Of a stretch of DNA of 64,000 nucleotides, positions 10,923 through 19,766 are shown one piece after another. The notes under the pieces were generated by a model. It searched no databases. It was not told the origin of the DNA and was given only the letters and a program-made list of their open reading frames with translations. Location: contig JAGPXD010000001.1 in NCBI GenBank assembly GCA_020746995.1, positions 5,704,001-5,768,000 of the forward strand, in the 5' to 3' direction. The stretch comes from Plectosphaerella cucumerina (taxonomy: Eukaryota > Ascomycota > Sordariomycetes > Glomerellales > Plectosphaerellaceae). Position 1 is the first letter of the stretch, and every line of letters starts with the position of its first letter. A program made the position numbers and the translations under genes.

Positions 10923-12935
10923 ATGGCGCTCCATATCTCGGCCTTCCGCATGCCCAGCCGCGCCATCAAGCGGCTGATCCTCTACGTCTTCGCCCTCATC
11001 GTCATCACCCTCCTCTCCATTAGCGGCTTCTTCTTTCGCGACGATATCAAGACCCGCACGCATCTCTACCTCTCGGGCGAGGCGGCCGACTACTTCAAAA
11101 CACCGTTCGACGCCGCGGCGCCCACCGAATACCACGCCATCGACTTCCTCATCCACGAGGCCCGCGCAAACCACACGCGCCTGCTGCAGAAGCGCAGCCA
11201 GACGGCTCGCATCGCTGCCAGCAGGTATCGCGAGCGCAGGGGGAGGCATCCGCCGCCAGGCTTTGAGGAGTGGTTCCGCCACGCCCTGGCTACAGACTCG
11301 GTGATTGTGGAGGACTTTTACGATCAGATATATCACGACCTGGCGCCGTTTTGGGCCGTCGAGCCGAAGAAGCTGCAGGATCAGGCGGGCAGGCGAGAGC
11401 ATGTGATACGTATTCGCAGCGGCGCCCTTGTTACGCCAGGCGGAGCCAAACCTGAGGGGAGGGCCGGTACGCCGCTATGGTGGGAGCTCGTTGGCGAAAT
11501 GGCAGCGCACCTGCCCGATATGGATATTCCGTACAACATCATGGACGAGCCGCGCGTGTTGGCGCCGTGGGAGGATGTCGACCGCATGGTTCGCGAAGAG
11601 GCCAAGACGAGGGCCAAGCCGAAAAAAGGCGACGTTGTCACGCAGTACAGTAGCCTCCCCGCCGTCGAGGACGACCCGGGACACCTCGAGGTCGAGTGGC
11701 TCGGCGAGAGCAAACCAACCTCGAGCTTCTGGGATATCGTCCGTGCCGGCTGCGGCCCGAACACGCCCTCGCGCGGTGTAAAGGCCGACACGTCCGACTT
11801 CTCGAAACCCCCGACGCTGCCCTACGAATGGCACTCCCCCGCGGCCTACGGCACCTTCGTGCGCAACGCCTCGGGCGCCCTCGACCCCTGCGAGCAGCCT
11901 CACCTGCGGATGCTGCACAGCGACTTTATCGAGCCCCGCTCCGTCAACACCACCCGCGAGCTGATCCCCATGTTCAGCGCTGGAAAGCTCGCTGTTAACA
12001 ATGATATCCTCCTTCCTAGTCCAGCCTACCTCGGTGACCGCGAACACGTCAACCGCATCGCCCAGCTCCTCGGCCGCGCCTGGAAGGCAAAAGAGGACGC
12101 ACTCGTCTTCACCGGCATCGGATCGGGCGGTAAAGGCCCGGAAAGCCCCTGGCGCCACTTCCACCGCCAGCGTCTCGTAGACATGCTCAACGGCACTGTC
12201 GTCGAGGACATTGAGCGCCGCCGCCGCGAGCGCGGGGCGACATTTGACTTTCCCCCGCTGAACGTCTACGGCAGCGAGCGTCGGCGAGACGGCGTCCTCG
12301 GCGCTTTTCTGACTCGCTTCGCCCGCGCCAGGTTCACGCTCTTCTCATGCGGCGACGCCGCCGCCCTGACAGGCTCGCCGTGCGCCAACATCGCGCCCTT
12401 CGTCCCCCCTCCACCCGAGAACCCGTTCTCCGCCTCCGGACCGGGCGCCGTCTCCGGCGCCCCTGCCGGCTACGGCCTCACCCTGGCGCACTACAACGCC
12501 AAGTTCCTCCCCATCGTCGACCGCGAGCGCGGCGAGGGTGGCGTCTCGGCGCGTTTCCGCGCCACGCTCCTCAGCACGAGCGTGCCGTTGAAGGCGACTG
12601 TCTACGCGGAGTGGCACGATGATCGGCTTATGCCCTGGCTGCACTATGTGCCGCTTGACAACTCGTTTAGGGATTTGTATCCCGTGCTGGATTTTTTTAC
12701 CGGGGGTGATGATGATAGGGACCGGAGGAGGGAGGGGTGGCTTGGGAGGATGGGCGTGGGTAGGACGAGGAGGGGGGATAAGGCGGCGAGATGGATTGCG
12801 GAGAGCGGGAGGGCGTGGGCGGCTCGAGTTCTGAGGAGGGATGATATGAGGTTGTATGTGTGGCGATTGCTTTTGGAGTGGGCGAGGGTTTGTGATGAGA
12901 ATAGGGCGAGGTTGGGGTATGTGGAGGATTTGTGA
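10923..12935 (+). CDS. family GT90 (CAP10-like) glycosyltransferase, type II membrane protein
   Basis: A 670-aa single-exon gene. Residues about 18-38 are a single hydrophobic signal anchor after a short basic N-terminus, giving type II Golgi topology with a lumenal catalytic domain. Family hallmarks are NNDILLPSPAYL (about 358-370), the WRHFHRQRLVDMLNG block (about 409-423), and the sequence from SARFRATLL through VPLKATVYAEWHDDRL to HYVPLDNSF (about 541-580), which matches the CAP10/DUF821 donor-binding region. Known members include Cryptococcus Cap10 and Cxt1 (a beta-1,2-xylosyltransferase), so a role in xylosylation or related modification of secreted glycans is likely, but donor and acceptor cannot be read from sequence. 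The last 95 codons switch to purine-rich, G/T-ending codons, unlike the C-ending first 570. Start context CCATGG is good. Confidence 0.88.
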   Translation: MALHISAFRMPSRAIKRLILYVFALIVITLLSISGFFFRDDIKTRTHLYLSGEAADYFKTPFDAAAPTEYHAIDFLIHEARANHTRLLQKRSQTARIAASRYRERRGRHPPPGFEEWFRHALATDSVIVEDFYDQIYHDLAPFWAVEPKKLQDQAGRREHVIRIRSGALVTPGGAKPEGRAGTPLWWELVGEMAAHLPDMDIPYNIMDEPRVLAPWEDVDRMVREEAKTRAKPKKGDVVTQYSSLPAVEDDPGHLEVEWLGESKPTSSFWDIVRAGCGPNTPSRGVKADTSDFSKPPTLPYEWHSPAAYGTFVRNASGALDPCEQPHLRMLHSDFIEPRSVNTTRELIPMFSAGKLAVNNDILLPSPAYLGDREHVNRIAQLLGRAWKAKEDALVFTGIGSGGKGPESPWRHFHRQRLVDMLNGTVVEDIERRRRERGATFDFPPLNVYGSERRRDGVLGAFLTRFARARFTLFSCGDAAALTGSPCANIAPFVPPPPENPFSASGPGAVSGAPAGYGLTLAHYNAKFLPIVDRERGEGGVSARFRATLLSTSVPLKATVYAEWHDDRLMPWLHYVPLDNSFRDLYPVLDFFTGGDDDRDRRREGWLGRMGVGRTRRGDKAARWIAESGRAWAARVLRRDDMRLYVWRLLLEWARVCDENRARLGYVEDL

Positions 12936-13394
12936 TTGATGATACCTATTTTATTTTTGGTCTGCTGTATTATATGGAGGGGTAGACTGGTTCGAATATC
13001 CTGGACAAATGACCACTTATGCTTTCAACTTGATATCGCAGCTTTTGACGTGGGGTTTTGCATTATACCGAAGAAGCTGATAATGTCACAGACGGCGGTG
13101 AGTCTAATCATCTGGCATCTCAGGCTGGGCGTCATCCGTTCCGTGCACCTTCCAGATTCAACACGGGTGTCCGTCGTAATCAGCTGAAGTCCTATGTGTG
13201 TGGGGAATATTCTCTCTTATTGCCCCTCCAGCTTGCTTCCCATCAGAAGCAGGGTCTGAGAACCCCAGGGTGCCATTGATGAAAAGTCCTTCTGCCTGTC
13301 TACAGATTTTGTTCGTCCCGATATGCTATGCCCGCGACTCCGTAAAAACCAACGCTACGCGCCGCTCCATCCTGCACAATGTCGTTCGAGGGTA
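12936..13394. other. convergent 3' region
   Basis: 460 bp between the stop of the GT90 gene (plus) and the stop of the RNase gene (minus). It is relatively AT-rich (TTTTATTTTTGG and TATATGG just after the stop). It probably holds both 3' UTRs. No gene seen. Confidence 0.5.
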
Positions 13395-14000
13395 TCACAT
13401 GAAGGCTCCGAGCATAAGGGCACCCGCCAGTCCGGTCAACAGGATGCCCGGGGCCGAGGCGGTGCCACTGTCACTGCTAGTGCTGTTCCTCTCGGTCTTG
13501 ACGGAGCTGGGACATGGTCAGAAGTCATTCATTCATGGCAGCAGATGGGGGTCTTACATGGCCTGCTCGCAGTCTACGAAGCCATTCCGGCTCGAGGCGC
13601 CCGTGTGGGTGATTTGACCGGCAAGCTCGCACTTTTGGTTGATGATGACTCGGTCTGTGCCCGGCGCGCCTACGAAACTCATCAATCAGTACATCCGCCC
13701 ATGCTCATCACTTCAACCCAACATACCGCTCGTGTAGATGCGTCCGTTGGGCATGATGGGGAAGTTGTAGTACGGCCCCTTGACGCCGTCAAAGTCGAAC
13801 TTTTCAAAGTTCCGGTAGCTATGCGGGTACTTGTTGTTTCCGACGACGGTCTTTTTCTCGACATGTTCGCAGGCTGCCTCGGCTGCTTCGTCGATCTGCT
13901 CGTAGGTGTATTCTGCCCGACCGCAGGTGACGACGGGGTCCTGTGCGAGGACACGCGCGCTCAGGCTCAGGGCCGCGAGGAGGATGGCGGAGAGCTGCAT
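13395..14000 (-). CDS. secreted GPI-anchored RNase T1-family protein, catalytic Glu replaced by Asn
   Basis: A 165-aa protein from three minus-strand exons: 14000-13727, 13669-13558 and 13506-13395 (introns of 57 and 51 nt). Residues 1-19 are a signal peptide (MQLSAILLAALSLSARVLA). The mature part aligns with guanyl-specific RNases T1/N1/F1: YPHSYRNFEKFDF holds Tyr58 and His60 (T1 Tyr38, His40), TDRVI holds Arg98 (T1 Arg77) and ITHTGAS holds His113 (T1 His92). The position of the T1 general base Glu58 (PYYEW) is Asn79 here (PYYNF). Cysteines at 26 and 125 match the main disulfide of the family. Exon 3 encodes a Ser/Thr-rich spacer and a hydrophobic end (ILLTGLAGALMLGAFM), a typical GPI-attachment signal, so the protein is probably held at the plasma membrane or wall. 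Reading through the donor of intron 2 would instead stop after Ala-Met and release the protein. Activity is uncertain. Confidence 0.85.
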
Positions 14001-14948
14001 TTTGGGGTGGTGTTGGCGGGGGATATCCTTGTCCGTGTCGCAATTCGATGTTCGTCGCCCGTCGCAGTCCGTCAGTCGTCAGTCGTCAGTCGCAATGGTC
14101 GAGGGACTCGCACTCCTTTTGAAGGGGTCGCGGGAATGCTGAGAGAGGATGTACTGTCGGCCAAGAAGAGGAAAACACGCGTTGAGGTTTGACTGGCGGA
14201 GATTTGACAGTTTTGAGGGAGAAGCAGCCCGCTCTGGGCTGGGCATTTCTTGTCTTTCGGCAACCTTTAAGCCGTCTCGTCAGCCCTTTGGGGCGCCCCC
14301 CGGCTGGTTGGCGACCCTGGATTTGCTTTCCTCGGGTGCGCCCAGGGCCCCTGTCCAGCGCAAAAGCCCAGCCTTGGCGGGGTTACGGCCAATAACCGAA
14401 CATCTTCGGGCGCGGGAGGCAGCCACCTCAGGACTCAGGTGCAAGGGGCTGATGCGCCCTGAGAACGCGGGGAACATGGGTGGTGGTCTCGGTCCAGTGC
14501 GGAAGGTGCGACCCGTGTAATCAAATCATCTCCAGGGCTGCCACCTCACCCGCCACCTGCCAGCGGAGGCCAGAGGCGGCCGAGCACTGCACTTGGTCGG
14601 ATCTGGCTCAGTTCGTCCCCATCACAAAGGATTGCCATCTTGTTTGCATCAAAAGGGCGTGCTGACCAGATGCTCTGTGGAAACAACGCCGCAGTATTTC
14701 CACTCTGCATTACAAGTACGCCCTGACACGACACGACACAGCAGCATTTCCCCGAGTTTCTCCTCAACCTGGAACGCCATGGGCGGGCACAAAACTCCGT
14801 CCGCGCCCTTCCATCGTCCACCATGATCGCACTGTCGTTACAGGGCGTGTGACCAACTTGCGGTTGCGCGCTACATCGGACAGCTATTTAACACGGCTCC
14901 AGGACGGCCATTGCGTTTCAGGGCCACCGCCCATCACCATTTGTCGCC
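14001..14948. other. divergent promoter of RNase and lyase-peptidase genes
   Basis: 948 bp between head-to-head genes. A short tandem repeat of a 7-nt unit (CAGTCGT, about three copies) lies at 14073-14092, just upstream of the RNase start. No gene seen. Confidence 0.5.
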
Positions 14949-17222
14949 ATGTCTTCGTCACGCAAGCCCCTCTTCTTCAACCCGGCCACCGCACCCATCC
15001 TCGCCGATGGAGACCAAACACTAGCCAGGGTCTTTCACGCCCAGCTTCCAGGCTTCGCCCAGACGCCACTAACATCCTTGGAAGATCTGGCCCAGGAGCT
15101 GGGGGTCAAGGCCGTCTTCGTCAAGGACGAGAGCCTCCGCCTCGGCCTGCCCGCCTTCAAGATCCTCGGTGCTTCATGGGGCACATGCCGAGCCATCATA
15201 TCGCAGTTTGGCCTTCCCCTGGACGCCTCCTTTGAAGACGTCGCCCGCTGCGCCCAGAAGCACTCGGTCGAGCTGTTCACCGCCTCCGCCGGCAACCATG
15301 GACGAGCCCTGGCGGCCATGGCGAGGATGCTCGACATCAAGGCCAAGATCTACGTGCCCCGGAGCATCGACGACAAGGTCGTACGCATGATTGCCTCCGA
15401 GGGCGCCGAGGTTGTCGTGAGCCCCTCCGACTACGATGGGGCCATGATGGAGGCTTTCGCCGCCGCGAAATCCGACCCCGCCGGACTCTTCGTCCAGGAC
15501 AGCTCCTTCGAAGGGTACGAAGAGATCCCCCAGTGGATCGTCGAGGGTTATGCTGGTCTACTTGCCGAAGTGGATGAGCAACTCGCCGAGCAGAAGCTGA
15601 AGCCCGATGTCATTGTGACTCCTGCCGGCGTTGGATCTCTGACCCATGCCGTTGTGCGCCACGCAAAGTCCAACGGCCGCGCCTACAAGGTCATGGCCGT
15701 GGAGCCAGACACAGCTGCGTGTGTCTACAAGAGCCTGGAGGAGGGAAAGCCCTGCTCCGTGCCGACTTCCAAGACTATCTTGGAAGGCCTCAACTGCGGC
15801 ACCGTCTCGACAACAGCCTTCGAGGACCTGCGCTCAGGCATCGACGTCTGCGGCACCGTCTCCGACTTTGAGGCACACAAGGCCGTTGAGGAGCTGGGCG
15901 CCCGTGGCATCCGCAGCGGACCCTGTGGCGGCGCGACGTTGGCAGGTCTCCGCCGTCTGGCATCCGGTCCTCCGCGTCCAGCCTGGCTTACTCGTGATGC
16001 GGTCGTTGTCATCCTCAACACGGAAGGCCCGCGCTCCTACAAGACGCCGTTGGACGTGAGCGTCGAGGACCCCGTGGCCCTCACTCAGCTGCTCACCACC
16101 ATTGCCTCGGCCAATCCCGATCTCTCCGACGCAGCCGGCTCAGGGGAGACTGCAATCGCGGAATACGTCTTTGCTTGGCTCACACACCGTGGCCTCGAGG
16201 CTCACTGGGTCGAGCCATCACTCGGACGGCCCTCCGTCGTCGGCGTTCTTCGGGGCACGGGTGGTGGCAAATCCCTCATGTTCAACGGCCACATCGACAC
16301 CGTCAGCCTCACCAGCTACGGGCAAGACGCCGACCCGTTGAGTGGCGAGCTCAAGCCGGAACATGGGGGTCGCATCTATGGGCGTGGCTGCCTCGACATG
16401 AAGGCGGGCGTTGCGTCGGCCATGGCAGCCCTGGCAACCTTTGCCTCGCCCTCGACACCCAAACTTCGCGGTGATATCATCTTGGCCGCCGTGGCAGACG
16501 AGGAGAACTTTTCCAAGGGCACCGAGGATATCCTCGCCGCAGGCTGGAGGGCTGACGCGGCCATCATTCCCGAGCCCACCTCGCAGCACATGGTCACCGC
16601 GCACCGGGGCTTCGTCTGGGTCGAACTCGACGTGATCGGGAAAGCGTACCACGGATCGCAACCTCAGTTCGGTGTCGACGCCATCTTGCTTAGTGGCGCG
16701 CTGCAGGTGGCCCTTCTGGAATATGGCAAGACGCTCCCGACGCACCCAAAGCTGGGCAAGGCGCACCTCCACGGTGGGCGCATACTCGGCGGCGAGGAAC
16801 CCTCGAGCTATCCCGCAAAGTGCACCCTCACCGTCGAGTTCCGTACGGTGCCCCCCCAGACCCCTTCGTCCATCTGCGAGGACCTGGAGAAGCTGCTGGC
16901 CGACGTGGCCGCCCGGACGCCTGGGTTTGCGTACGAAGCCCCTAGAGTCACATTTTCTCGTCCGGGATCAGCCCTGCCCGACGACCATCATATCGTGGAG
17001 ACGATTGCCTCGGCGATCAAGGACGTGACCGAACAAGACGTAACGCCTGGCGCCGCAGCATTCTGGTGCGATGCTGGTCTGCTCAACGAGGCAGGTATCC
17101 CGTCTGTCGTGTACGGCCCAAGCGGCGAGGGTCTCCATGCTGCGGAGGAATGGGTAAGCGTTGAGAGCATCAATGAGGTGACGAAAGTTTTGGAGTCGGC
17201 CGCCAGGAAGATCTCATCGTGA
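14949..17222 (+). CDS. fusion: PLP-dependent diaminopropionate-ammonia-lyase-like domain + M20 metallopeptidase
   Basis: A single-exon 757-aa protein. Residues about 5-355 are a fold-type II PLP enzyme closest in pattern to 2,3-diaminopropionate ammonia-lyase: the Schiff-base lysine is Lys71 in LPAFKILGASWG, the cofactor-contact loop is SAGNHG (113-118), and a Gly-rich phosphate-binding loop lies near VTPAGVGSLTHAV. Residues about 372-757 are an M20 amidohydrolase of the ArgE/DapE type with metal ligands in FNGHIDTV (His448), GCLDMKAG (Asp483) and the DEEN pair (Glu518/Glu519), followed by the HRG-containing dimerisation insert and a late His. No organelle signal is visible, so it is probably cytosolic. 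In E. coli the lyase gene ygeX sits next to the M20 gene ygeY; the fusion suggests the two activities act in sequence, perhaps on an N-acylated or peptide-linked diamino acid. That is inference. Absence of introns fits possible bacterial ancestry but does not prove it. Confidence 0.85.
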   Translation: MSSSRKPLFFNPATAPILADGDQTLARVFHAQLPGFAQTPLTSLEDLAQELGVKAVFVKDESLRLGLPAFKILGASWGTCRAIISQFGLPLDASFEDVARCAQKHSVELFTASAGNHGRALAAMARMLDIKAKIYVPRSIDDKVVRMIASEGAEVVVSPSDYDGAMMEAFAAAKSDPAGLFVQDSSFEGYEEIPQWIVEGYAGLLAEVDEQLAEQKLKPDVIVTPAGVGSLTHAVVRHAKSNGRAYKVMAVEPDTAACVYKSLEEGKPCSVPTSKTILEGLNCGTVSTTAFEDLRSGIDVCGTVSDFEAHKAVEELGARGIRSGPCGGATLAGLRRLASGPPRPAWLTRDAVVVILNTEGPRSYKTPLDVSVEDPVALTQLLTTIASANPDLSDAAGSGETAIAEYVFAWLTHRGLEAHWVEPSLGRPSVVGVLRGTGGGKSLMFNGHIDTVSLTSYGQDADPLSGELKPEHGGRIYGRGCLDMKAGVASAMAALATFASPSTPKLRGDIILAAVADEENFSKGTEDILAAGWRADAAIIPEPTSQHMVTAHRGFVWVELDVIGKAYHGSQPQFGVDAILLSGALQVALLEYGKTLPTHPKLGKAHLHGGRILGGEEPSSYPAKCTLTVEFRTVPPQTPSSICEDLEKLLADVAARTPGFAYEAPRVTFSRPGSALPDDHHIVETIASAIKDVTEQDVTPGAAAFWCDAGLLNEAGIPSVVYGPSGEGLHAAEEWVSVESINEVTKVLESAARKISS

Positions 17223-18464
17223 GCTACCTTGGAGATAAGGGAATCAAATTAAACTCCGCCATGCTTGGCAGACAGTTACGAGCATCTTACCGCCCTTTCC
17301 TGAGCGGGGTGGAATTCACGCTTGCGGCCGTGTCTCCGGAAAGGAAGGGCTACTTGGCAGGCAACAGGCTTCCCTCGACCGCCAATTTTTTGCGTGATGA
17401 CCCCTTGAAAATGCCGGACCCCTGAACATCCATAGGGTCCCCCCTCGGGGCGATCGGTGTGGCCGTTTGGGGCCGTGGAGTGGATCTGTTATCAATCATA
17501 GACGTCAACACTTTTCTGAGATCGAAAGCTGACTTGCATCGAAAGGCTGCCGCGCCGCGCAGGGGCGTAATCTGGCAGCCCCTCCAAGTCCCTCACGCAC
17601 AAATGCCGCTAGGGGGTGACCGCGTCGGCACAGGCGGGACGGCCGCCCCGCAGCGCTCCGACGAGTCACTCTTCACTTTGCGCTCATGCTGTCAGGACCT
17701 GTGGCTTATGATCTCCGAGTCTTCCGTTCTTGAGGGGGGAAGAGATGAGTTGATGACAGCTCTACATGCAAAGATGGGAGTGGCAGCGAGCGAGTCAGGG
17801 TCCGCCGAGGGAAAGCTCGATCGCCAGTCGGCGTTCCGGGCGGAGGCCGACCCCGCGATCACGCCAGAGGGGACACATGCGTTGCAATCAGGGCGGCCTT
17901 GGGCCTAGCGAACGCGCCTTGGGCCAGTCAGAGGGGCGCGACGGGCCTCGGGGGACCACCCACGCGGCGCTGAGGCTGCAGTGCCAGGTTAGTTCCGCGA
18001 TGGACAGCTCTGATGGACGGCGGTTCAAGCTAGATCGGGGGCCCGGGGGGTGGTGGGAGGGAACAAGGGTGTGTGCGTCTGCCGGGGGGGCAGCAGCATT
18101 ATCTTTTACGTCGTCCATTTCGAGAGCCGAACCGATGCCCGTGCCTGGGTGCTGGTGCTGGTGCTGGTCCTGAGAGAAATAAGTATCCCAGAGATATCCC
18201 TCTTGATACCCACCCCTGCCCAGCATGCTACTCCTGCTTTTGAACTCTTTGCTGCCCCGTTGAGCCTTGAAGCTTCACCATCTTCGTGTCAGACATACGG
18301 CGGAAAGTCAACCCCCGCCGACCCGCTAGACCGGCTATTTCGTACCTGTTGTGGGCGCCCGGAACCGTCCGAGTCTGAGAGGCGCCGATGCGAAGGCCCC
18401 TCGAACGCTCGAGGATCGATTTCTGAAGTTGCGACTGGAGAGGAGGATCACACACATACACATC
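17223..18464. other. intergenic region, promoter of SIS-domain gene
   Basis: 1.24 kb between two plus-strand genes. It contains a G-rich run (GGGGGCCCGGGGGG near 18037) and a short GGTGCT repeat near 18149-18170. The region 18351-18464 is open in the frame of the next gene but has no ATG. No gene seen. Confidence 0.45.
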
Positions 18465-19766
18465 ATGTATTCGAGGAATCAATCACCACCACCACCCGAC
18501 AGCTTCGCCATGAGCGACCGTCGCCACGCGGAGCACCGCCCCGTACAGACGAGCGCCGTCTTCGTCCTCGGCAAGTCGAAGCTCAACGCGGCCCCCCCGC
18601 CATCACCGCCCTCGCCGCCGCAGGAGCTCTGCGAATCCGTCGAGTCACTGAGCATAACCGGCGCCGGCGCCGGCGTCGACGGCCCATCATCCAGGGAAGC
18701 GAGCGAGCGGGCGGCGGCGCGGCTGCAGACGGGCCTCCACGTCCTCGCGACCGAGGCGGCGGCCCTCCGGTCCGTGGCGCACCTCTACGAGACGGACCCC
18801 ATCGCCCGGGACGGCTTCAACAGGACCGTCGAAGCCATCACCCGCCACAAGAACCAGAGGGGAAAAGTCGTCATCACGGGCGTCGGAAAGTCGGGACACA
18901 TCGCCAATAAGATCACGGCGACCTTCAACAGTCTCTCGGTGCCGACTGTCTTCCTCAACCCGCTGGATGCCCTGCATGGCGATCTTGGGGTTGTAGGCTC
19001 CGATGATACGCTCATACTGATCACATTCTCCGGCCGGACGGCGGAGCTCATGAGTCTCGTCCCTCATATCGGGAGGGTGTCGACGCTCGTTCTGTTGACG
19101 GGGCATGCGCGCGCTGATACGTGCGAGTTCACGAAACTCCGGCCCGATACGATCCTTCTCCCTGCGCCAGTACACGAGAGCGAATCTGCGTCGTTTGGCG
19201 TCTCTGCACCGACAACATCGACGACGGTAGCCCTGGCGGTTGGCGACGCCGTGGCCATGGCCGCCGCGCAGGAGCTGCATCCGAGCATCGCCCAGGTCTT
19301 CGCACGCAACCACCCAGGCGGAGCCATCGGCGCCACGTTCCGGCAAGAGAAGTCGGGCACGATCAAGGACCTGGCCGTGCTGTGGGACAGCATCCCGGAC
19401 GTGCTGGACGCGCAGAGCTTGGCGGGCGACGTGCTGCGGGCGGGTTTCGACTCGCCGGTGCGGTGGGTGCGCGGCGGGGACGAGGTGGCGTCGCCGAGCC
19501 GCATCCGGCGGCTGTGCTCCGGTGATTTGGGGAGGAGGGTGGCGGATGTTGAGGGTTTGTTGGTGGCGAGGCATGAGATGCTATCTATTTGCGCGGGGAC
19601 GAGTGTTAGGAGGGCTGTTGATTTTGTGAGGAGCGTACGAGGGTTGACGGCGGATGATGAGGAGGTGGGCGTCTGCGGGCCTGACTCTGTGCTCGCCGTG
19701 TTGGAAAAGGGCGAGATTGTTGGTGTTATTGAAGTCGGGGAGTTGTTGGAAGGGCGGGAGCTGTGA
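18465..19766 (+). CDS. KpsF/GutQ-like sugar-phosphate isomerase (SIS domain)
   Basis: 433 aa from the first ATG (18465); the ATG at 18510 (GCCATGA) is an equally good start. The first 75 residues are Pro/Ser-rich and look disordered. The SIS domain spans about 95-270: GVGKSGHIANK (about residue 137) is the sugar-phosphate loop, followed by DALHGDLG, the ITFSGRT Ser/Thr loop, TTSTTVALAVGDA and the closing RNHPGGAIG that marks the KpsF/GutQ/KdsD arabinose-5-phosphate isomerase family. In bacteria two CBS domains follow; here the 150-residue C-terminal part retains only CBS-like traces (MLSICAGTSVRRAVDFV and VLAVLEKGEIVGVIEV). Fungi lack Kdo-containing lipopolysaccharide, so the substrate is unlikely to be the bacterial one; an aldose-ketose phosphate isomerase role is the safest reading. 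The last 80 codons become purine-rich. Confidence 0.82.
   Translation: MYSRNQSPPPPDSFAMSDRRHAEHRPVQTSAVFVLGKSKLNAAPPPSPPSPPQELCESVESLSITGAGAGVDGPSSREASERAAARLQTGLHVLATEAAALRSVAHLYETDPIARDGFNRTVEAITRHKNQRGKVVITGVGKSGHIANKITATFNSLSVPTVFLNPLDALHGDLGVVGSDDTLILITFSGRTAELMSLVPHIGRVSTLVLLTGHARADTCEFTKLRPDTILLPAPVHESESASFGVSAPTTSTTVALAVGDAVAMAAAQELHPSIAQVFARNHPGGAIGATFRQEKSGTIKDLAVLWDSIPDVLDAQSLAGDVLRAGFDSPVRWVRGGDEVASPSRIRRLCSGDLGRRVADVEGLLVARHEMLSICAGTSVRRAVDFVRSVRGLTADDEEVGVCGPDSVLAVLEKGEIVGVIEVGELLEGREL

Noticed and set aside
14949..17222. Confident claim of bacterial gene transfer for the lyase-peptidase gene
   Set aside because: Lack of introns and bacterial-type domains are suggestive, but base composition and codon use match the neighbours; a phylogeny would be needed.
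18351..18464. N-terminal extension of the SIS protein
   Set aside because: The frame is open but begins with GTG; no ATG before 18465, and fungi rarely start at GTG.
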